Shown in pieces: positions 51,650 to 60,101 of a stretch of 64,000 nt of DNA. A program made the position numbers and the translations under genes. The stretch lies in contig DHVS01000032.1 in NCBI GenBank assembly GCA_002412795.1, positions 19,434-83,433 on the forward strand, given 5' to 3'. The DNA is from a bacterium UBP2_UBA5202 (GTDB lineage Bacteria > Edwardsbacteria > AC1 > EtOH8). Position 1 is the stretch's first letter, and each line of letters opens with the position of its first letter. The notes below the pieces were generated by a model that had not been told where the DNA came from, made no database searches, and saw only the letters and a list, made by a program, of their open reading frames with translations.

Positions 51650-52140
51650 TGCCGACCGTCCAAAAGATAATAAAACTTTTAAAGCTCAAGCCCCTGCCCC
51701 AGGAAGGCGGGCTTTACCGGGAGACCTACCGTTCTGCCTTGAAGGTAGATTGCGGAACCGGGGCCAAACGCAGCGTGGGAACCTCAATTTACTATCTTAT
51801 AACCCCGGATAGATTTTCGGCCCTGCATCGCGTTTCCTCCGATGAGATCTTTCACTTTTATCTCGGCGATCCGGTGGAGATGCTGCTGCTCTACCCTAAC
51901 GGCAGGTCCCGGAAAGTGATCCTGGGACCGGACATCGAAAAAGGCCAACACCCTCAGTTCCTGGTTCCCAAGAATGTCTGGCAGGGTTCGCGGCTTAAAG
52001 GAGACGGCAAGTACGCCCTGCTAGGCACCACTGTTTTTCCGGGCTTCGATTTCGCCGATTACCGGCAGGGCAGCAGGAAAGAACTATTGAAGCTCTACCC
52101 AAAATGCAAACAAGCAATAACTGCATTGACCGCAGAATGA
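51649..52140 (+). CDS. DUF985-family cupin protein
   Basis: 163 residues. Family landmarks are LKLKPLPQEGGLYRETYRS, TSIYYLI, LHRVSSDEIFHFYLGDPVEML, FLVPKNVWQGSRL and GTTVFPGFDFADY. These are small cytoplasmic double-stranded beta-helix proteins, some annotated as sugar epimerase-like, without an established reaction. The ATG at 51649 was chosen because family proteins begin shortly before LKxLxLxPxPxEGG. Its stop overlaps the next gene (ATGA). Confidence 0.85.
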   Translation: MPTVQKIIKLLKLKPLPQEGGLYRETYRSALKVDCGTGAKRSVGTSIYYLITPDRFSALHRVSSDEIFHFYLGDPVEMLLLYPNGRSRKVILGPDIEKGQHPQFLVPKNVWQGSRLKGDGKYALLGTTVFPGFDFADYRQGSRKELLKLYPKCKQAITALTAE

Positions 52141-52895
52141 AGGTCTATCTTCTTTTAACCCTATCGCTGGCCCTGTTGGTTGCCGCGGCTTCAGCCCAAA
52201 CCGGTTTTAAACGGATGCAGCTGCGGAACCCCAGGGTGCGGCAGGCCTATGTCCAAAAAGAGCCGGGAGTAAAAGCATTGTTCAAAGCCCGTGAACTTAC
52301 CTATCCCCCAAAGCAGATCCTGATCAGAATATTCAAGCAGGAAATGCTGCTGGAACTCTGGGCCGCCGATTCTGCCGGAACGGCCATGATCCCGGTAAAA
52401 GAATATCCGGTTTGCGCCTCTTCCGGGGAGCCCGGTCCCAAGCGAAAGCGCGGCGACGGCCAGGTGCCGGAGGGCTTTTACTCCATCAATCATTTCAATC
52501 CCGCCAGCAACTTTCACCTTTCCCTGGGACTTGATTACCCCAACCGCTCCGACCAGCTGCTGGGCGACCGGGACGACCCCGGCAGCGCCATTTACATCCA
52601 CGGGGACTGCGTGACCATCGGCTGCATCCCCATCACCGACGAGGGGATCAAGGAGCTGTACCTGATGGCGCTGGAAGCCAGAAACGGCGGGCAGGAGAAG
52701 ATCCCCGTCCACCTTTTTCCCTGCCGGATGGAGGGGTCAAGCTATCAGAAAATGCTGGAGGAACATCGGGAAGACCCGGTTCTCTTGAGGTTCTGGGACA
52801 ACCTGAAACAGGGTTATGATTTTTTTGGAGCCAACAAAACCGTTCCCCGGATAATGGTGGACCGCAAGGGGAGTTATTTTTTCAACCAACCGTAA
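52137..52895 (+). CDS. YafK-type L,D-transpeptidase-family protein
   Basis: 252 residues. A signal peptide (LVAAASA-QT) and a YkuD-type catalytic region: GDGQVPEGFYSIN, YPNRSDQ and IYIHGDCVTIGCIPI with the His and Cys of the HxxC...GC catalytic motif. Members such as YafK/DpaA cleave or form bonds between peptidoglycan and lipoprotein or within the peptide stem, in the periplasm. The ATG overlaps the stop of the cupin gene; an earlier in-frame start at 52104 would spoil the signal peptide. It is followed 6 bases later by a 4Fe-4S membrane protein. Confidence 0.88.
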   Translation: MKVYLLLTLSLALLVAAASAQTGFKRMQLRNPRVRQAYVQKEPGVKALFKARELTYPPKQILIRIFKQEMLLELWAADSAGTAMIPVKEYPVCASSGEPGPKRKRGDGQVPEGFYSINHFNPASNFHLSLGLDYPNRSDQLLGDRDDPGSAIYIHGDCVTIGCIPITDEGIKELYLMALEARNGGQEKIPVHLFPCRMEGSSYQKMLEEHREDPVLLRFWDNLKQGYDFFGANKTVPRIMVDRKGSYFFNQP

Positions 52896-52901
52896 AACGC
52901 C

Positions 52902-53702
52902 ATGTTTAAAAACCTGAGCATTCCCGTTCAAAGGCTGTATGTTCAGATAACCGCCGCCATCGTCACCAACAGCTACTTTTTGGCGCCTTATCTGAAATAC
53001 CTGCCCTGCCCCTCGCTGAACTGCTACGCCTGCCCGGCGGCTAATTTCGCCTGCCCCATCGGGACCCTGCAGTACTTCGTGATCATCGGGGTCTTCCCGT
53101 TCCTGCTGCTGGGAATATTGTTCCTGGTGGGAGGGTTCTTGGGACGATGGGCCTGCGGCTACCTGTGCCCCTTCGGATTATTTCAGGATCTGCTGGCCAA
53201 AATAAGAAAGGCCAAGCTTGAGATGCCCACCTGGCTGGGCTGGGGCCGCTATGTCTCTTTGGTCGGCGTGGCCATAATAATTCCGGCCATCACCAAGGAG
53301 CCCTGGTTCAGCAAACTCTGCCCGGCCGGAACGCTGGAGGCCGGGATACCGATAGTGGGCTGGGCCTTCTTCAAGACCAAGGCGCTGGGACAGTATTCAA
53401 CGATATTGGGCATGACCGGCTGGCTGTTCTGGGTCAAGGTCGGACTGCTGGCCGGGACCATCGCGGCCGCCATCTACATCAAGCGTCCCTTCTGCCGGTT
53501 CATCTGCCCGCTGGGAGCCATCTTCGGTTTGTTCAACCGGGTCTCCCTGCTGCAGATCAAGGTGAATCATCACGCCCTGCACCTGCCGGCCGACTGCCGC
53601 AAGATCTGTCCGGTGGACATTGATATCAGAAAGGACCCGGTCTCGGCCAAGTGCATCCGGTGCATGCAGTGCACCAAGTGTCCGGGAGTGTCCCAGAAAT
53701 AG
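52902..53702 (+). CDS. NapH/NosR-type 4Fe-4S membrane protein
   Basis: 266 residues with about five membrane helices and the polyferredoxin signatures WACGYLCPFG and FCRFICPLGA, an N-terminal Cys group (CPSLNCYACPAANFACPIG) and C-terminal CIRCMQCTKCP. Such proteins pass electrons from the quinol pool to periplasmic or cytoplasmic iron-sulfur partners. No nitrate or nitrous oxide reductase genes are near, so the partner is unknown. It ends the cupin/transpeptidase operon, with a strong terminator 15 bases on. Confidence 0.88.
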   Translation: MFKNLSIPVQRLYVQITAAIVTNSYFLAPYLKYLPCPSLNCYACPAANFACPIGTLQYFVIIGVFPFLLLGILFLVGGFLGRWACGYLCPFGLFQDLLAKIRKAKLEMPTWLGWGRYVSLVGVAIIIPAITKEPWFSKLCPAGTLEAGIPIVGWAFFKTKALGQYSTILGMTGWLFWVKVGLLAGTIAAAIYIKRPFCRFICPLGAIFGLFNRVSLLQIKVNHHALHLPADCRKICPVDIDIRKDPVSAKCIRCMQCTKCPGVSQK

Positions 53703-53716
53703 CATTGTGAAAAAAG

Positions 53717-53750
53717 AAAAGCCCGAAGGATTTTATCCTTCGGGCTTTTT
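53717..53750. terminator. Strong terminator
   Basis: Stem AAAAGCCCGAAGGA with its complement, short TTTT-containing loop, and T run; A-run on the left makes it usable in both directions. Confidence 0.93.
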
Positions 53751-53780
53751 GTTAGAAGAAAACTACTAAGTACCGGCGAT

Positions 53781-54116
53781 TCACTGCCGCTGGGCCACAC
53801 GGGCGGCCCAGGTGAAGGCGCCGAAATACCTGCGCCACAGGTCATCGGTGGAGGAAAAACTGTTCTCGAACCAGAAATAATCCGCCAGCGCTTCGTACAG
53901 CCTGGTCAGCTCTTTCAGCCGCGTTTTGTTCCTGGGGTCATCGATGGTCAGCCAAAGCAGTTCCAGCCCGCGTTCGGCTGCCCGGCGGCTGATCCCCTCG
54001 TCCCGGCCCCGCCACTTGATGGTCCGCTCCACTTCGCTGCCGATGTTGGCCATTTGTCCGGCAAAGGTCAGGGTCTGCCAGCGGCCGGAAGCCAGTTCGC
54101 TATGAACGAAACTCAC
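53781..54116 (-). CDS. Small helical protein of unknown function, partner of DUF5674
   Basis: 111 residues, mostly helical: HSELASGRWQTLTFAGQMANIGSEVERTI, ERGLELLWLTIDD, RLKELTRLYEALADYFW, DLWRRYFGAFTWAARV. The sequence is of a type I associate with conserved uncharacterised proteins in poorly studied bacteria. It has a GTG start overlapping the stop of the DUF5674 gene (GTGA), so the two form a translationally coupled pair, possibly toxin-antitoxin-like. No catalytic motif is visible. Confidence 0.7.
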   Translation of the reverse strand: MSFVHSELASGRWQTLTFAGQMANIGSEVERTIKWRGRDEGISRRAAERGLELLWLTIDDPRNKTRLKELTRLYEALADYFWFENSFSSTDDLWRRYFGAFTWAARVAQRQ

Positions 54117-54454
54117 CTGGCCACCAGCCTTTCCACCACCGAGGCGATGCGCCGCCGGAGTTCCGGATCATCCACCCCGCGGCTGCGGTTGCCCTGCGAC
54201 GGCCGGAGGTTGATCATGGAGTCGAATTCCAGCCAGTCTTCGCCTTTCACTTCGGGGTAAAAGTTTATCCCCCACAGGTCGCGCTGGCGCGAACCGGCCT
54301 CCAGCAACAGGGCCTCCTCGTCGGAATGCAGCTCGCCGCCGACGGCCATCAGGTTCCGTTCCACATCCACCACGGCCTTGACCATGTCGCCGAACCGTTC
54401 CTGCGCCAGCTCCTGCAGACGGGCCAGGGTTATTTTTTCACGTATGATCTCCAT
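54113..54454 (-). CDS. DUF5674-family protein
   Basis: 113 residues. Landmarks are EIIREKITLARLQELAQ, MVKAVVDVERNLMAVGGELH, DEEALLLEAGSRQRDLWGIN and FDSMINLRPSQGNRSRGV. The family is small and cytoplasmic and has no assigned activity; it is common near other small paired genes. The ATG at 54454 matches the family N-terminus. It is coupled to the downstream helical protein by a 4-base overlap. Confidence 0.85.
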   Translation of the reverse strand: MEIIREKITLARLQELAQERFGDMVKAVVDVERNLMAVGGELHSDEEALLLEAGSRQRDLWGINFYPEVKGEDWLEFDSMINLRPSQGNRSRGVDDPELRRRIASVVERLVAR

Positions 54455-54461
54455 ATGGTAA

Positions 54462-55058
54462 TTATCCCAAATATGTAAGCAAAAAGCAAGCCTGTCCTTG
54501 GTAAGCTTGGGAACAATTAAAACGCTCCCAGGCGTTGTCGGCGGTGACCCGCGCCTTGATGTCATCCGGCAGCCAGGAGGCTCCCGAGCCGAACTTCTGG
54601 TCGGTGTCCAGGGCGATGTAGATGTTCTCGTAGTTCCCCTGGGAGGTGCCGTAAAGATATTTGTGGGTGATCTCGAAGAACAGGAAATTGTCGTTGACGT
54701 GGACCTTAAGCGTTCCCATGTCCCGGGCGTCGTCGTGGCCGTCCCCGCTGGGGGCGGAAGCCAAAAGATCATCGTAGACCTCCACCCTGTCAACCTCGTT
54801 CTGGGGGTCCGTGCCGCCGGAGACGGTTACGGTCTTAATGGCAGATGTGCGCAGGCCCTCTGCGTTGTATATGTAATCGTTGCGGGTGGTGCTGTTGCCC
54901 ACTGATTGGCTTAGGCGGGTCAGCTTGCCCAGATAGTTGTAATGGTAATTCCAGACCCCGTCGTTTACCAGGTTACCGTTGCCGTCGTAGGTGTGGGTGA
55001 CGCCGTTGGCGGTTTACAGGTGGTTGGTGCCTTGGTAGTAGCTGTTTTCATAGAGCTG
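54462..55058 (-). pseudogene. RHS/YD-repeat fragment fused to a CBM9/DOMON-like segment, degraded
   Basis: The minus-strand frame encodes YENSYYQGTNHL, then TAA (55014-55016), then VTHTYDGNGNLVNDG, YNYLGKLTRLSQSVG, DYIYNAEGLRTSA: YD/RHS repeats. It continues into a beta-rich segment (GTLKVHVNDNFLFFEITHK, NIYIALDTDQKFG) like the CBM9/DOMON-type domain of the large secreted protein at 31334, and ends abruptly at 54462. RHS-like coding also appears in another frame just upstream (FSPTRYEAF), so frameshifts are present. A remnant of a large secreted protein gene. Confidence 0.75.
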
Positions 55059-55112
55059 TTAGTGAAAGCCTCGTATCGGGTGGGGCTGAATGTTTGGTAT
55101 TGATGAGCCTAG

Positions 55113-55211
55113 TTACGGTGATCCGGTTGCGGACGACTGCCCCTCGACGAGCTTTTTGGCGGAGTTGCAGACCTCCAGTCCCAGTTTTTTCTGGCAAAGA
55201 AGGCAGAGCAT
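55113..55211 (-). other. Possible tiny CxxC peptide frame in the gap between RHS debris and the propeller gene
   Basis: A 32-codon frame from ATG 55211 begins MLCLLCQKKLGLEVC and ends at TAA 55113. It has no strong ribosome-binding site and is probably another remnant. The surrounding 55059-55291 holds nothing else that I can support. Confidence 0.25.
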
Positions 55212-55291
55212 TGCTCATGTTTAGCAATTATTGTTGGATAAGACAAACTGTTCACTAGAAAAAATACTTCGCTTTAGGAGGAGCATTTTTG

Positions 55292-56242
55292 CTATTGTAC
55301 ATTAAAAGGCATAAGGTGATCGTCTTTACCTTCTGTTATTTTCCTAGTATTTTTATTCCTTAAGTCCAATTCATATATATCCCACTTATTATCAATATTT
55401 GAAGAATATAATATCATATTTTTACTTAACAGAACTAGATCAAGGATGAATCCACCGTCATCGATTAGTAATTTTGTTTCACTCTTACTCATATCATAAT
55501 CATATAACTTGCTAATCTTTTCATCAATCTGAATAACAAATACTAAATGGCCATTAGTATAAACCATAGTTACAACATCGTAAGGCTTGTCAATTAATAC
55601 TTTGTCTTCTTTTGTACATAAATTCATTTTACATATCATTTGTTTGTTAACATCATAATATATGAAATTATTATTATCTAACCATTTTGGAGCTATTGGC
55701 CCAAGTATGCCTTTTGACACATAATTGCATGAATCCTTTTTAAAGTCATACAATAATATTCCATTTACATTACCGTATAAAAAGCGTTGTCCATTAGGTG
55801 AAAGTGATAGGTTGCCCGGAAAATCAACTGCCTTTGTTAAATATTTATAGCTATTGTTTTGTTTTTCATATACGACATTAATGCTATCCGGCTTGCTCAA
55901 CATCACAATCATCTTGTTTCTATTAATGCTAAACAAATTATGACCTGATGCTGCGCTTAATGTAGATAATTTTTCATTGGAAATCATATCGTACTCATAT
56001 AATACCCTTCTAGGTTGCACTTTTCTCTGTTCATCAAGCATAACATATACTCTTTTTTTAAAACATGCTACGTCAACTATAGAATATGAAGTTGATTCAT
56101 CTAATTTTGATATTATGTATGGTTTATTTTTGTAAACAATAAATAATTGGTTTTTGCTTTTATTTATGTATCCATAATTTTCTTTTGCAAAATAAATGGT
56201 TCCTTGTGTTAGTATCAATATGCTTAATAATATTTTTCGCAT
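55292..56242 (-). CDS. Secreted TolB-like beta-propeller protein next to an RHS tip (candidate immunity protein)
   Basis: 316 residues. Signal peptide (ILILTQGTIYFA), then repeats with the TolB/WD40-like cadence (LSLSPNGQRFLYGNVNG, APKWLDNNNFIYYD, DNKWDIYELDLRNKNTRKI). GAGGAG lies 6 bases before the ATG at 56242, 10 bases after the RHS stop. The gene is strongly AT-rich with Lys/Asn/Tyr-rich coding, matching the RHS tip and unlike the neighbourhood, so both probably arrived together. A position directly after an RHS C-terminus is typical of immunity genes; this role is inference. Confidence 0.7.
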   Translation of the reverse strand: MRKILLSILILTQGTIYFAKENYGYINKSKNQLFIVYKNKPYIISKLDESTSYSIVDVACFKKRVYVMLDEQRKVQPRRVLYEYDMISNEKLSTLSAASGHNLFSINRNKMIVMLSKPDSINVVYEKQNNSYKYLTKAVDFPGNLSLSPNGQRFLYGNVNGILLYDFKKDSCNYVSKGILGPIAPKWLDNNNFIYYDVNKQMICKMNLCTKEDKVLIDKPYDVVTMVYTNGHLVFVIQIDEKISKLYDYDMSKSETKLLIDDGGFILDLVLLSKNMILYSSNIDNKWDIYELDLRNKNTRKITEGKDDHLMPFNVQ

Positions 56243-56252
56243 GTTTCTCCTC

Positions 56253-57088
56253 TCATTCGATTGTTGGTTGTAATATTTCATCAGACGTTTCTTTTGGGAT
56301 TGATTTTTCATCAATTTTAGGGTTATCTATCAACTCCTCCAATATTTTATCCTCGATTTCTTTTGCCTCCCAAGTGCAATCATTTACGTTGGGATCATCA
56401 GTTGTCCTACCGTTTTTTGCAATATAATTCTCGTAGTCTTTTGGTGTTTGAATATTGGGTTTTGCCATTTCTAGATTATGTGCAAATTCATGCCCTATTG
56501 TTGATAAACCACTGCTAGGTTTTATTAACGAATAAATCTGCTTTTTACCATCAATAACATCATTAAAATATGAAATACCAGGAGCGCTTCCAAATTTCTT
56601 TTGTTCAGCTGCATACATGTTTCTCAGTAATACTTCTGCCTTGTTATTCCTTCTTGCAGCATCATAAATATTTCTAAAGGTTTCGGAACGTAAGTACAAT
56701 TGTACAACTCGTGCTTGCATTTTAGACCCAACAACGGATACTTTCATTCCATCTGGATCAACATATTTCAAAGGATTATTCAAACAATAGACATACGGGT
56801 TCAACATCTGCGGATTATACAAGAACTTTATATCCGGCACGCCCTTCAGTAACGGCTCCGGCTGGCTCCATCTGCCCAAACCCGTAGTAAAATACCTGGC
56901 TTTTGCGTAATACTGCCCGGTGGCATCGTCCTTTATATGCCCCGTAAACTTATGGGTATTGCCCGTAGCAACCGTCCCGGCCTCACTGCCGAAAGCCAAA
57001 TAATCCTGCCGCCACACCACTGCCCCGGTAGCATCGGTCATCACTCTGGGACTATTTAGATAATCCGCATGGTAGTAATACGTGCTCC
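56253..57088 (-). pseudogene. 5'-truncated RHS core with HExxH metallopeptidase-like C-terminal tip
   Basis: The frame begins with the RHS-associated core (YYYHADYLNSPRVMTD, HKFTGHIKDDATGQYYAKARYF, GRWSQPEP, LNPYVYCLNNPLKYVDPDG), the conserved end after which tips vary. The AT-rich tip (about 170 residues) holds STIGHEFAHNLEMA, an HExxH zinc-peptidase motif. The large N-terminal RHS shell is missing: upstream of about 57088 the frame runs into the NlpC gene in a different register and no convincing start exists. It may be silent, or an orphan tip that can recombine into a full RHS gene. Confidence 0.75.
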
Positions 57089-57117
57089 AATTGCGGGAGC
57101 AGGGGTGCCTTTTATGT

Positions 57118-57744
57118 TTACTGGGCTGTATACCTGAACACATCCCCGAACATAAAATACAGCGCTCCGGCCAGATCCTCCCTGCTCTGCCTTCCCCCGC
57201 CTTTCCGCAGGTAATCGTTGATGATCTCGCCCCTGTCGTTCTTGTAATCATAGGGATGCCGCAGGTTCATCTTGATCCGGCCCACCCGGCCCGACCCGTA
57301 GTGCAGGATGACCACCGTCCCGTCCGCCTGCACCTCCTCCACCAAGCCCACATGGGTGATCTTGTCGTAGCTGTTCTCCAAAGTGTTCTTGAAGAACACC
57401 GCGTCGGCCGGCCGGGGCGGCATGTCAACGTATGACAGGTTCTTGTCCCTTAAGGTAAGGTACAGGGACTCCGAGAGCGGCCGGCCCTGGCGGACGAAAT
57501 TGTATTTTATCTTGCGGCCCATCACGGCATAAACCCCGTTGACATATCCCGAGCAGTCGTTCTTGAACCTTTTGTCCATCTCGCTCAGCCGCTTCACGCC
57601 GATAAGACTCTTGGCATAATTGACCAAAGCCTGCCTGGACTGCATCTCCTCGCCGGCCGGCTCCTTTCTTTGGACATAGGCCGGGGAGCAGGACACTACC
57701 AGCCCGGCGGTCAAGATCATCAGACCATGACGCCAGTATCTCAT
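57118..57744 (-). CDS. NlpC/P60-type lipoprotein (putative peptidoglycan hydrolase)
   Basis: 208 residues. Lipobox LVVSC near residue 19 predicts a lipoprotein. Catalytic Cys in NDCSGYVNGVY and His in THVGLVEEV, with PADAVFF between them, fit a cell-wall peptidase of the NlpC/P60 or CHAP type. The ATG overlaps the stop of the upstream 84-residue gene (ATGA). The RHS fragment begins right after its stop. Probably acts on peptidoglycan peptides from the outer membrane. Confidence 0.8.
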   Translation of the reverse strand: MRYWRHGLMILTAGLVVSCSPAYVQRKEPAGEEMQSRQALVNYAKSLIGVKRLSEMDKRFKNDCSGYVNGVYAVMGRKIKYNFVRQGRPLSESLYLTLRDKNLSYVDMPPRPADAVFFKNTLENSYDKITHVGLVEEVQADGTVVILHYGSGRVGRIKMNLRHPYDYKNDRGEIINDYLRKGGGRQSREDLAGALYFMFGDVFRYTAQ

Positions 57745-57995
57745 GCCTTCTTCCCAAAAGGAACATATTTCTTGAACCAGTGGAAACCGAACTTCTCCAT
57801 CATTTTCAGATACCCGTCATTGCCTTCCGGCATGTAGTCTGCGCTGTAGTGCAGGCCGAAGCAGCGCTGGGCCGGGTTGATGTATCCCTGTTTTTGGATC
57901 CTGGCCAGGGCCCTTTTGACCAGGGCCGGGCCGCCGGTATTGCGGCAAACCCGCTCCATGTCCTTGAGCCTTTCCGGGGTAATGGCCACTTTCAT
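57741..57995 (-). CDS. Small conserved-looking protein of unknown function
   Basis: 84 residues: VAITPERLKDMERVC, a basic ALVKRALARIQKQGY, then RCFGLHYSADYMPEGNDGYLKMM. Soluble, basic, with two Cys. No family recognised. It lies between nitroreductase and NlpC genes, overlapping the latter by 4 bases, so it is part of that operon. Confidence 0.65.
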   Translation of the reverse strand: MKVAITPERLKDMERVCRNTGGPALVKRALARIQKQGYINPAQRCFGLHYSADYMPEGNDGYLKMMEKFGFHWFKKYVPFGKKA

Positions 57996-58004
57996 TCCGG
58001 GATA

Positions 58005-58649
58005 TTATTCGTCAAAAGCTTTGAACAGTTCCTTGTCGCTCAGTTCCCTGTATCTTTCGGAATGGACCATGACCTTGACCGGAAGTTTTTTACGGGGCAC
58101 CGGTTTTGCCTTGGGGTAACCGATACATAAAAGGACCACTGGAAAGACTCCCCGGGGCAGCTTGAACATTTTCTTGAGGGCCGGGAAGAATTCCAGCACC
58201 GTCCCGATGTAACAGCAGCCCAGGCCCAAAGCGTCGGCCGCGGTGCAGATGTTCTGGGCGCTGATGATGGTGTCCTGGAACGAGATCCAGAAATGACGGA
58301 AGGAGCTGGTTGCGGTGAAGGGCGCATCTGATAGCTTCGACCAGCGCTCCAGCCTTCGCCAGTCTATGCAGAACAGCAGATTGACCGGGGCCTGGCCCAC
58401 AAAGGGCTGTCCGCACAACTTGGCCAGCTTGGCGTTGGCGGACCGGTTCTCTATTTTGATGATGGAATAAGGCTGCAGGTTTCCCCCGGTCGGGGCCCGC
58501 ACCCCGGCTTCGAGTACCTGCTCCAGTACTTTGGCCGGGATCTTCTTGCCTCTAAAAATGCGGCAGCTGCCCCTTTCCAGCAGCAGCCTGATGGTGGGAT
58601 CGGCGGCCCGGGATGCTTTCTGCTCCGTTACTCCGTGATGTGACTTCAT
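58005..58649 (-). CDS. Nitroreductase-family FMN oxidoreductase
   Basis: 214 residues. The family start (LLLERGSCRIFRGKKIPAKVLEQVLEAGVRAPTGGNLQPYSII) binds FMN, and the C-terminal DALGLGCCYIGTVLE and VVLLCIGYPKAKPVPRKKL are typical. It would reduce nitro compounds, quinones or flavins with NAD(P)H in the cytoplasm; the physiological substrate is unknown. GGAGGAG precedes the ATG at 58649, one base after the stop of the TPR gene, so they are in one operon. Confidence 0.88.
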   Translation of the reverse strand: MKSHHGVTEQKASRAADPTIRLLLERGSCRIFRGKKIPAKVLEQVLEAGVRAPTGGNLQPYSIIKIENRSANAKLAKLCGQPFVGQAPVNLLFCIDWRRLERWSKLSDAPFTATSSFRHFWISFQDTIISAQNICTAADALGLGCCYIGTVLEFFPALKKMFKLPRGVFPVVLLCIGYPKAKPVPRKKLPVKVMVHSERYRELSDKELFKAFDE

Positions 58650-58650
58650 T

Positions 58651-60063
58651 TTATTGGTTCTCCTCCCTGGCTGCGGTTTTTTCAAGCTCCGTGATCATCA
58701 GTTTATAATCATGGTCGAATGTCTGGCCGTATAATTCCCTTAAACGAGACATTGCCTGGTCCTGATGCTTTTTGCTTCCTGTAATGCCGGACAATTCAAA
58801 GTAAACCAGCGCTTCCAGTATAATCCCGGGCTGTTTGTCGAGAAGGTCCAAAAGCATTTTTTCTATCCGGGGCCGGTCGTTCCCGGCCGCTATTTTTATT
58901 TCCAGTATCTCCGCTTTGGCCAAGATATCCTCGCTTTTATTTTTTTGGGCCGAAAGCTTTGCCTTTTCTAGATGATCCAGGGCCCCGGTCTTGTCCCCGG
59001 CCTTGGAACATACTTCGGCCAGCTGGAGATAATTTGAATCCAGCTCCTTGTCAAATCCGGCCTCCAGGTCTATCTCCACCGCTTTCAGAAAATATTCCCG
59101 GGCCCTCCCGTATTCTCCGGTCTTGGCGTATACCATTCCCAGCCCGCAACATCCCCCCTCCCGGCCTTCCGGATCTCCGGCCTCTTCGGAGATGCTCAGC
59201 TGTCTTTCAAAATACTCCAGCGCCGTCTGGTACTGCTCCTGCTCGGCATGAACTATACCCAGGTTGCCGCAGGACTGGCTGATGCCGGCCTTGTAATCCA
59301 GTTTTTGTGAGATCTCCAGCTTGGTCCGGTAACAGTCCACCGCCTCCCGGTACTTTCCCTGGCGGTAGTTGATGTTCCCTATGTTTCCCACCGCTATGCT
59401 TTGGTTGGCGGGGTCTCCCAGCCGCTGGGCCAGGTCCAGCTGTTTCTTGTAATATTCATGGGACCTGTCCAGCCGGTCCTGGAAAAAATAGACGTTGCCC
59501 ATGGTCCCGTAGGTGATGCTCAGGAACAGGCTGTCATTCTCCCGCAAGGAGGCCTCGGCGCACTGCTCCAGGCATTCCAGGGCCTGGTCGAACCGGCCCC
59601 GGCTCATATGAACCTGGCTGAGGTTGCCCAGCCCGCTGATCAGATGCTTGCTGTCCCCGAAGCGCCTGCTCCGGGCGATCAGGTCATTGAAACATTCCTC
59701 GGCTTTCTGCTGTTTGCCCTGGGCGGCATATACCAGCCCGATGTTGTTGATGGTCTGGCTGATCCCGGGCTGGTCTCCCAGCTCGGTATAGATGGTCAGC
59801 GCCTCGTCAAGCGAGGCCAGCGGGTCATGCACCTTTCCCATGTACCGCATTATCCGGAACAGCTTGATCTGGGAATCGGCCGTCTGGCTTTGGGCTCCGG
59901 CCTGCTTGGCGAATTCCAGGTTTTTCCGGAACAGTTCTTCCGCCTGCTGCCATTCGCCCGACAGCTCCAGCACATCGGCCTTGCTGAGACAGACCGAATA
60001 GGCATAGTACTGCCCGCCGGCTTCCAGCCACAGTTTGTTTATGTGATACCGGGATTGGGGCAT
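58651..60063 (-). CDS. TPR-repeat protein (paralogue of the gene at 1727-3142)
   Basis: 470 residues of extended TPRs (GKQQKAEECFNDLIARS, GRFDQALECLEQCAE, GKYREAVDCYRTKLEIS, GEYGRAREYFLKAVE). N-terminal LWLEAGGQYYAYSVCLSKADVLELSGEW and C-terminal LRELYGQTF align with the protein at 1727, at the same overall length. No signal peptide. AAGGAG just before the ATG. Followed by the nitroreductase gene. A cytoplasmic scaffold or signalling adaptor; partner unknown. Confidence 0.82.
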   Translation of the reverse strand: MPQSRYHINKLWLEAGGQYYAYSVCLSKADVLELSGEWQQAEELFRKNLEFAKQAGAQSQTADSQIKLFRIMRYMGKVHDPLASLDEALTIYTELGDQPGISQTINNIGLVYAAQGKQQKAEECFNDLIARSRRFGDSKHLISGLGNLSQVHMSRGRFDQALECLEQCAEASLRENDSLFLSITYGTMGNVYFFQDRLDRSHEYYKKQLDLAQRLGDPANQSIAVGNIGNINYRQGKYREAVDCYRTKLEISQKLDYKAGISQSCGNLGIVHAEQEQYQTALEYFERQLSISEEAGDPEGREGGCCGLGMVYAKTGEYGRAREYFLKAVEIDLEAGFDKELDSNYLQLAEVCSKAGDKTGALDHLEKAKLSAQKNKSEDILAKAEILEIKIAAGNDRPRIEKMLLDLLDKQPGIILEALVYFELSGITGSKKHQDQAMSRLRELYGQTFDHDYKLMITELEKTAAREENQ

Positions 60064-60101
60064 CTGCTCCTTAAAAGATGTTTTCAGAAAGACCTGGCCG
60101 G

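Noticed and set aside
55150..55185. Third copy of the 185-bp repeat (CGACGAGCTTTTTGGCGG)
   Set aside because: Only a short string matches; the flanks differ and it can be chance.
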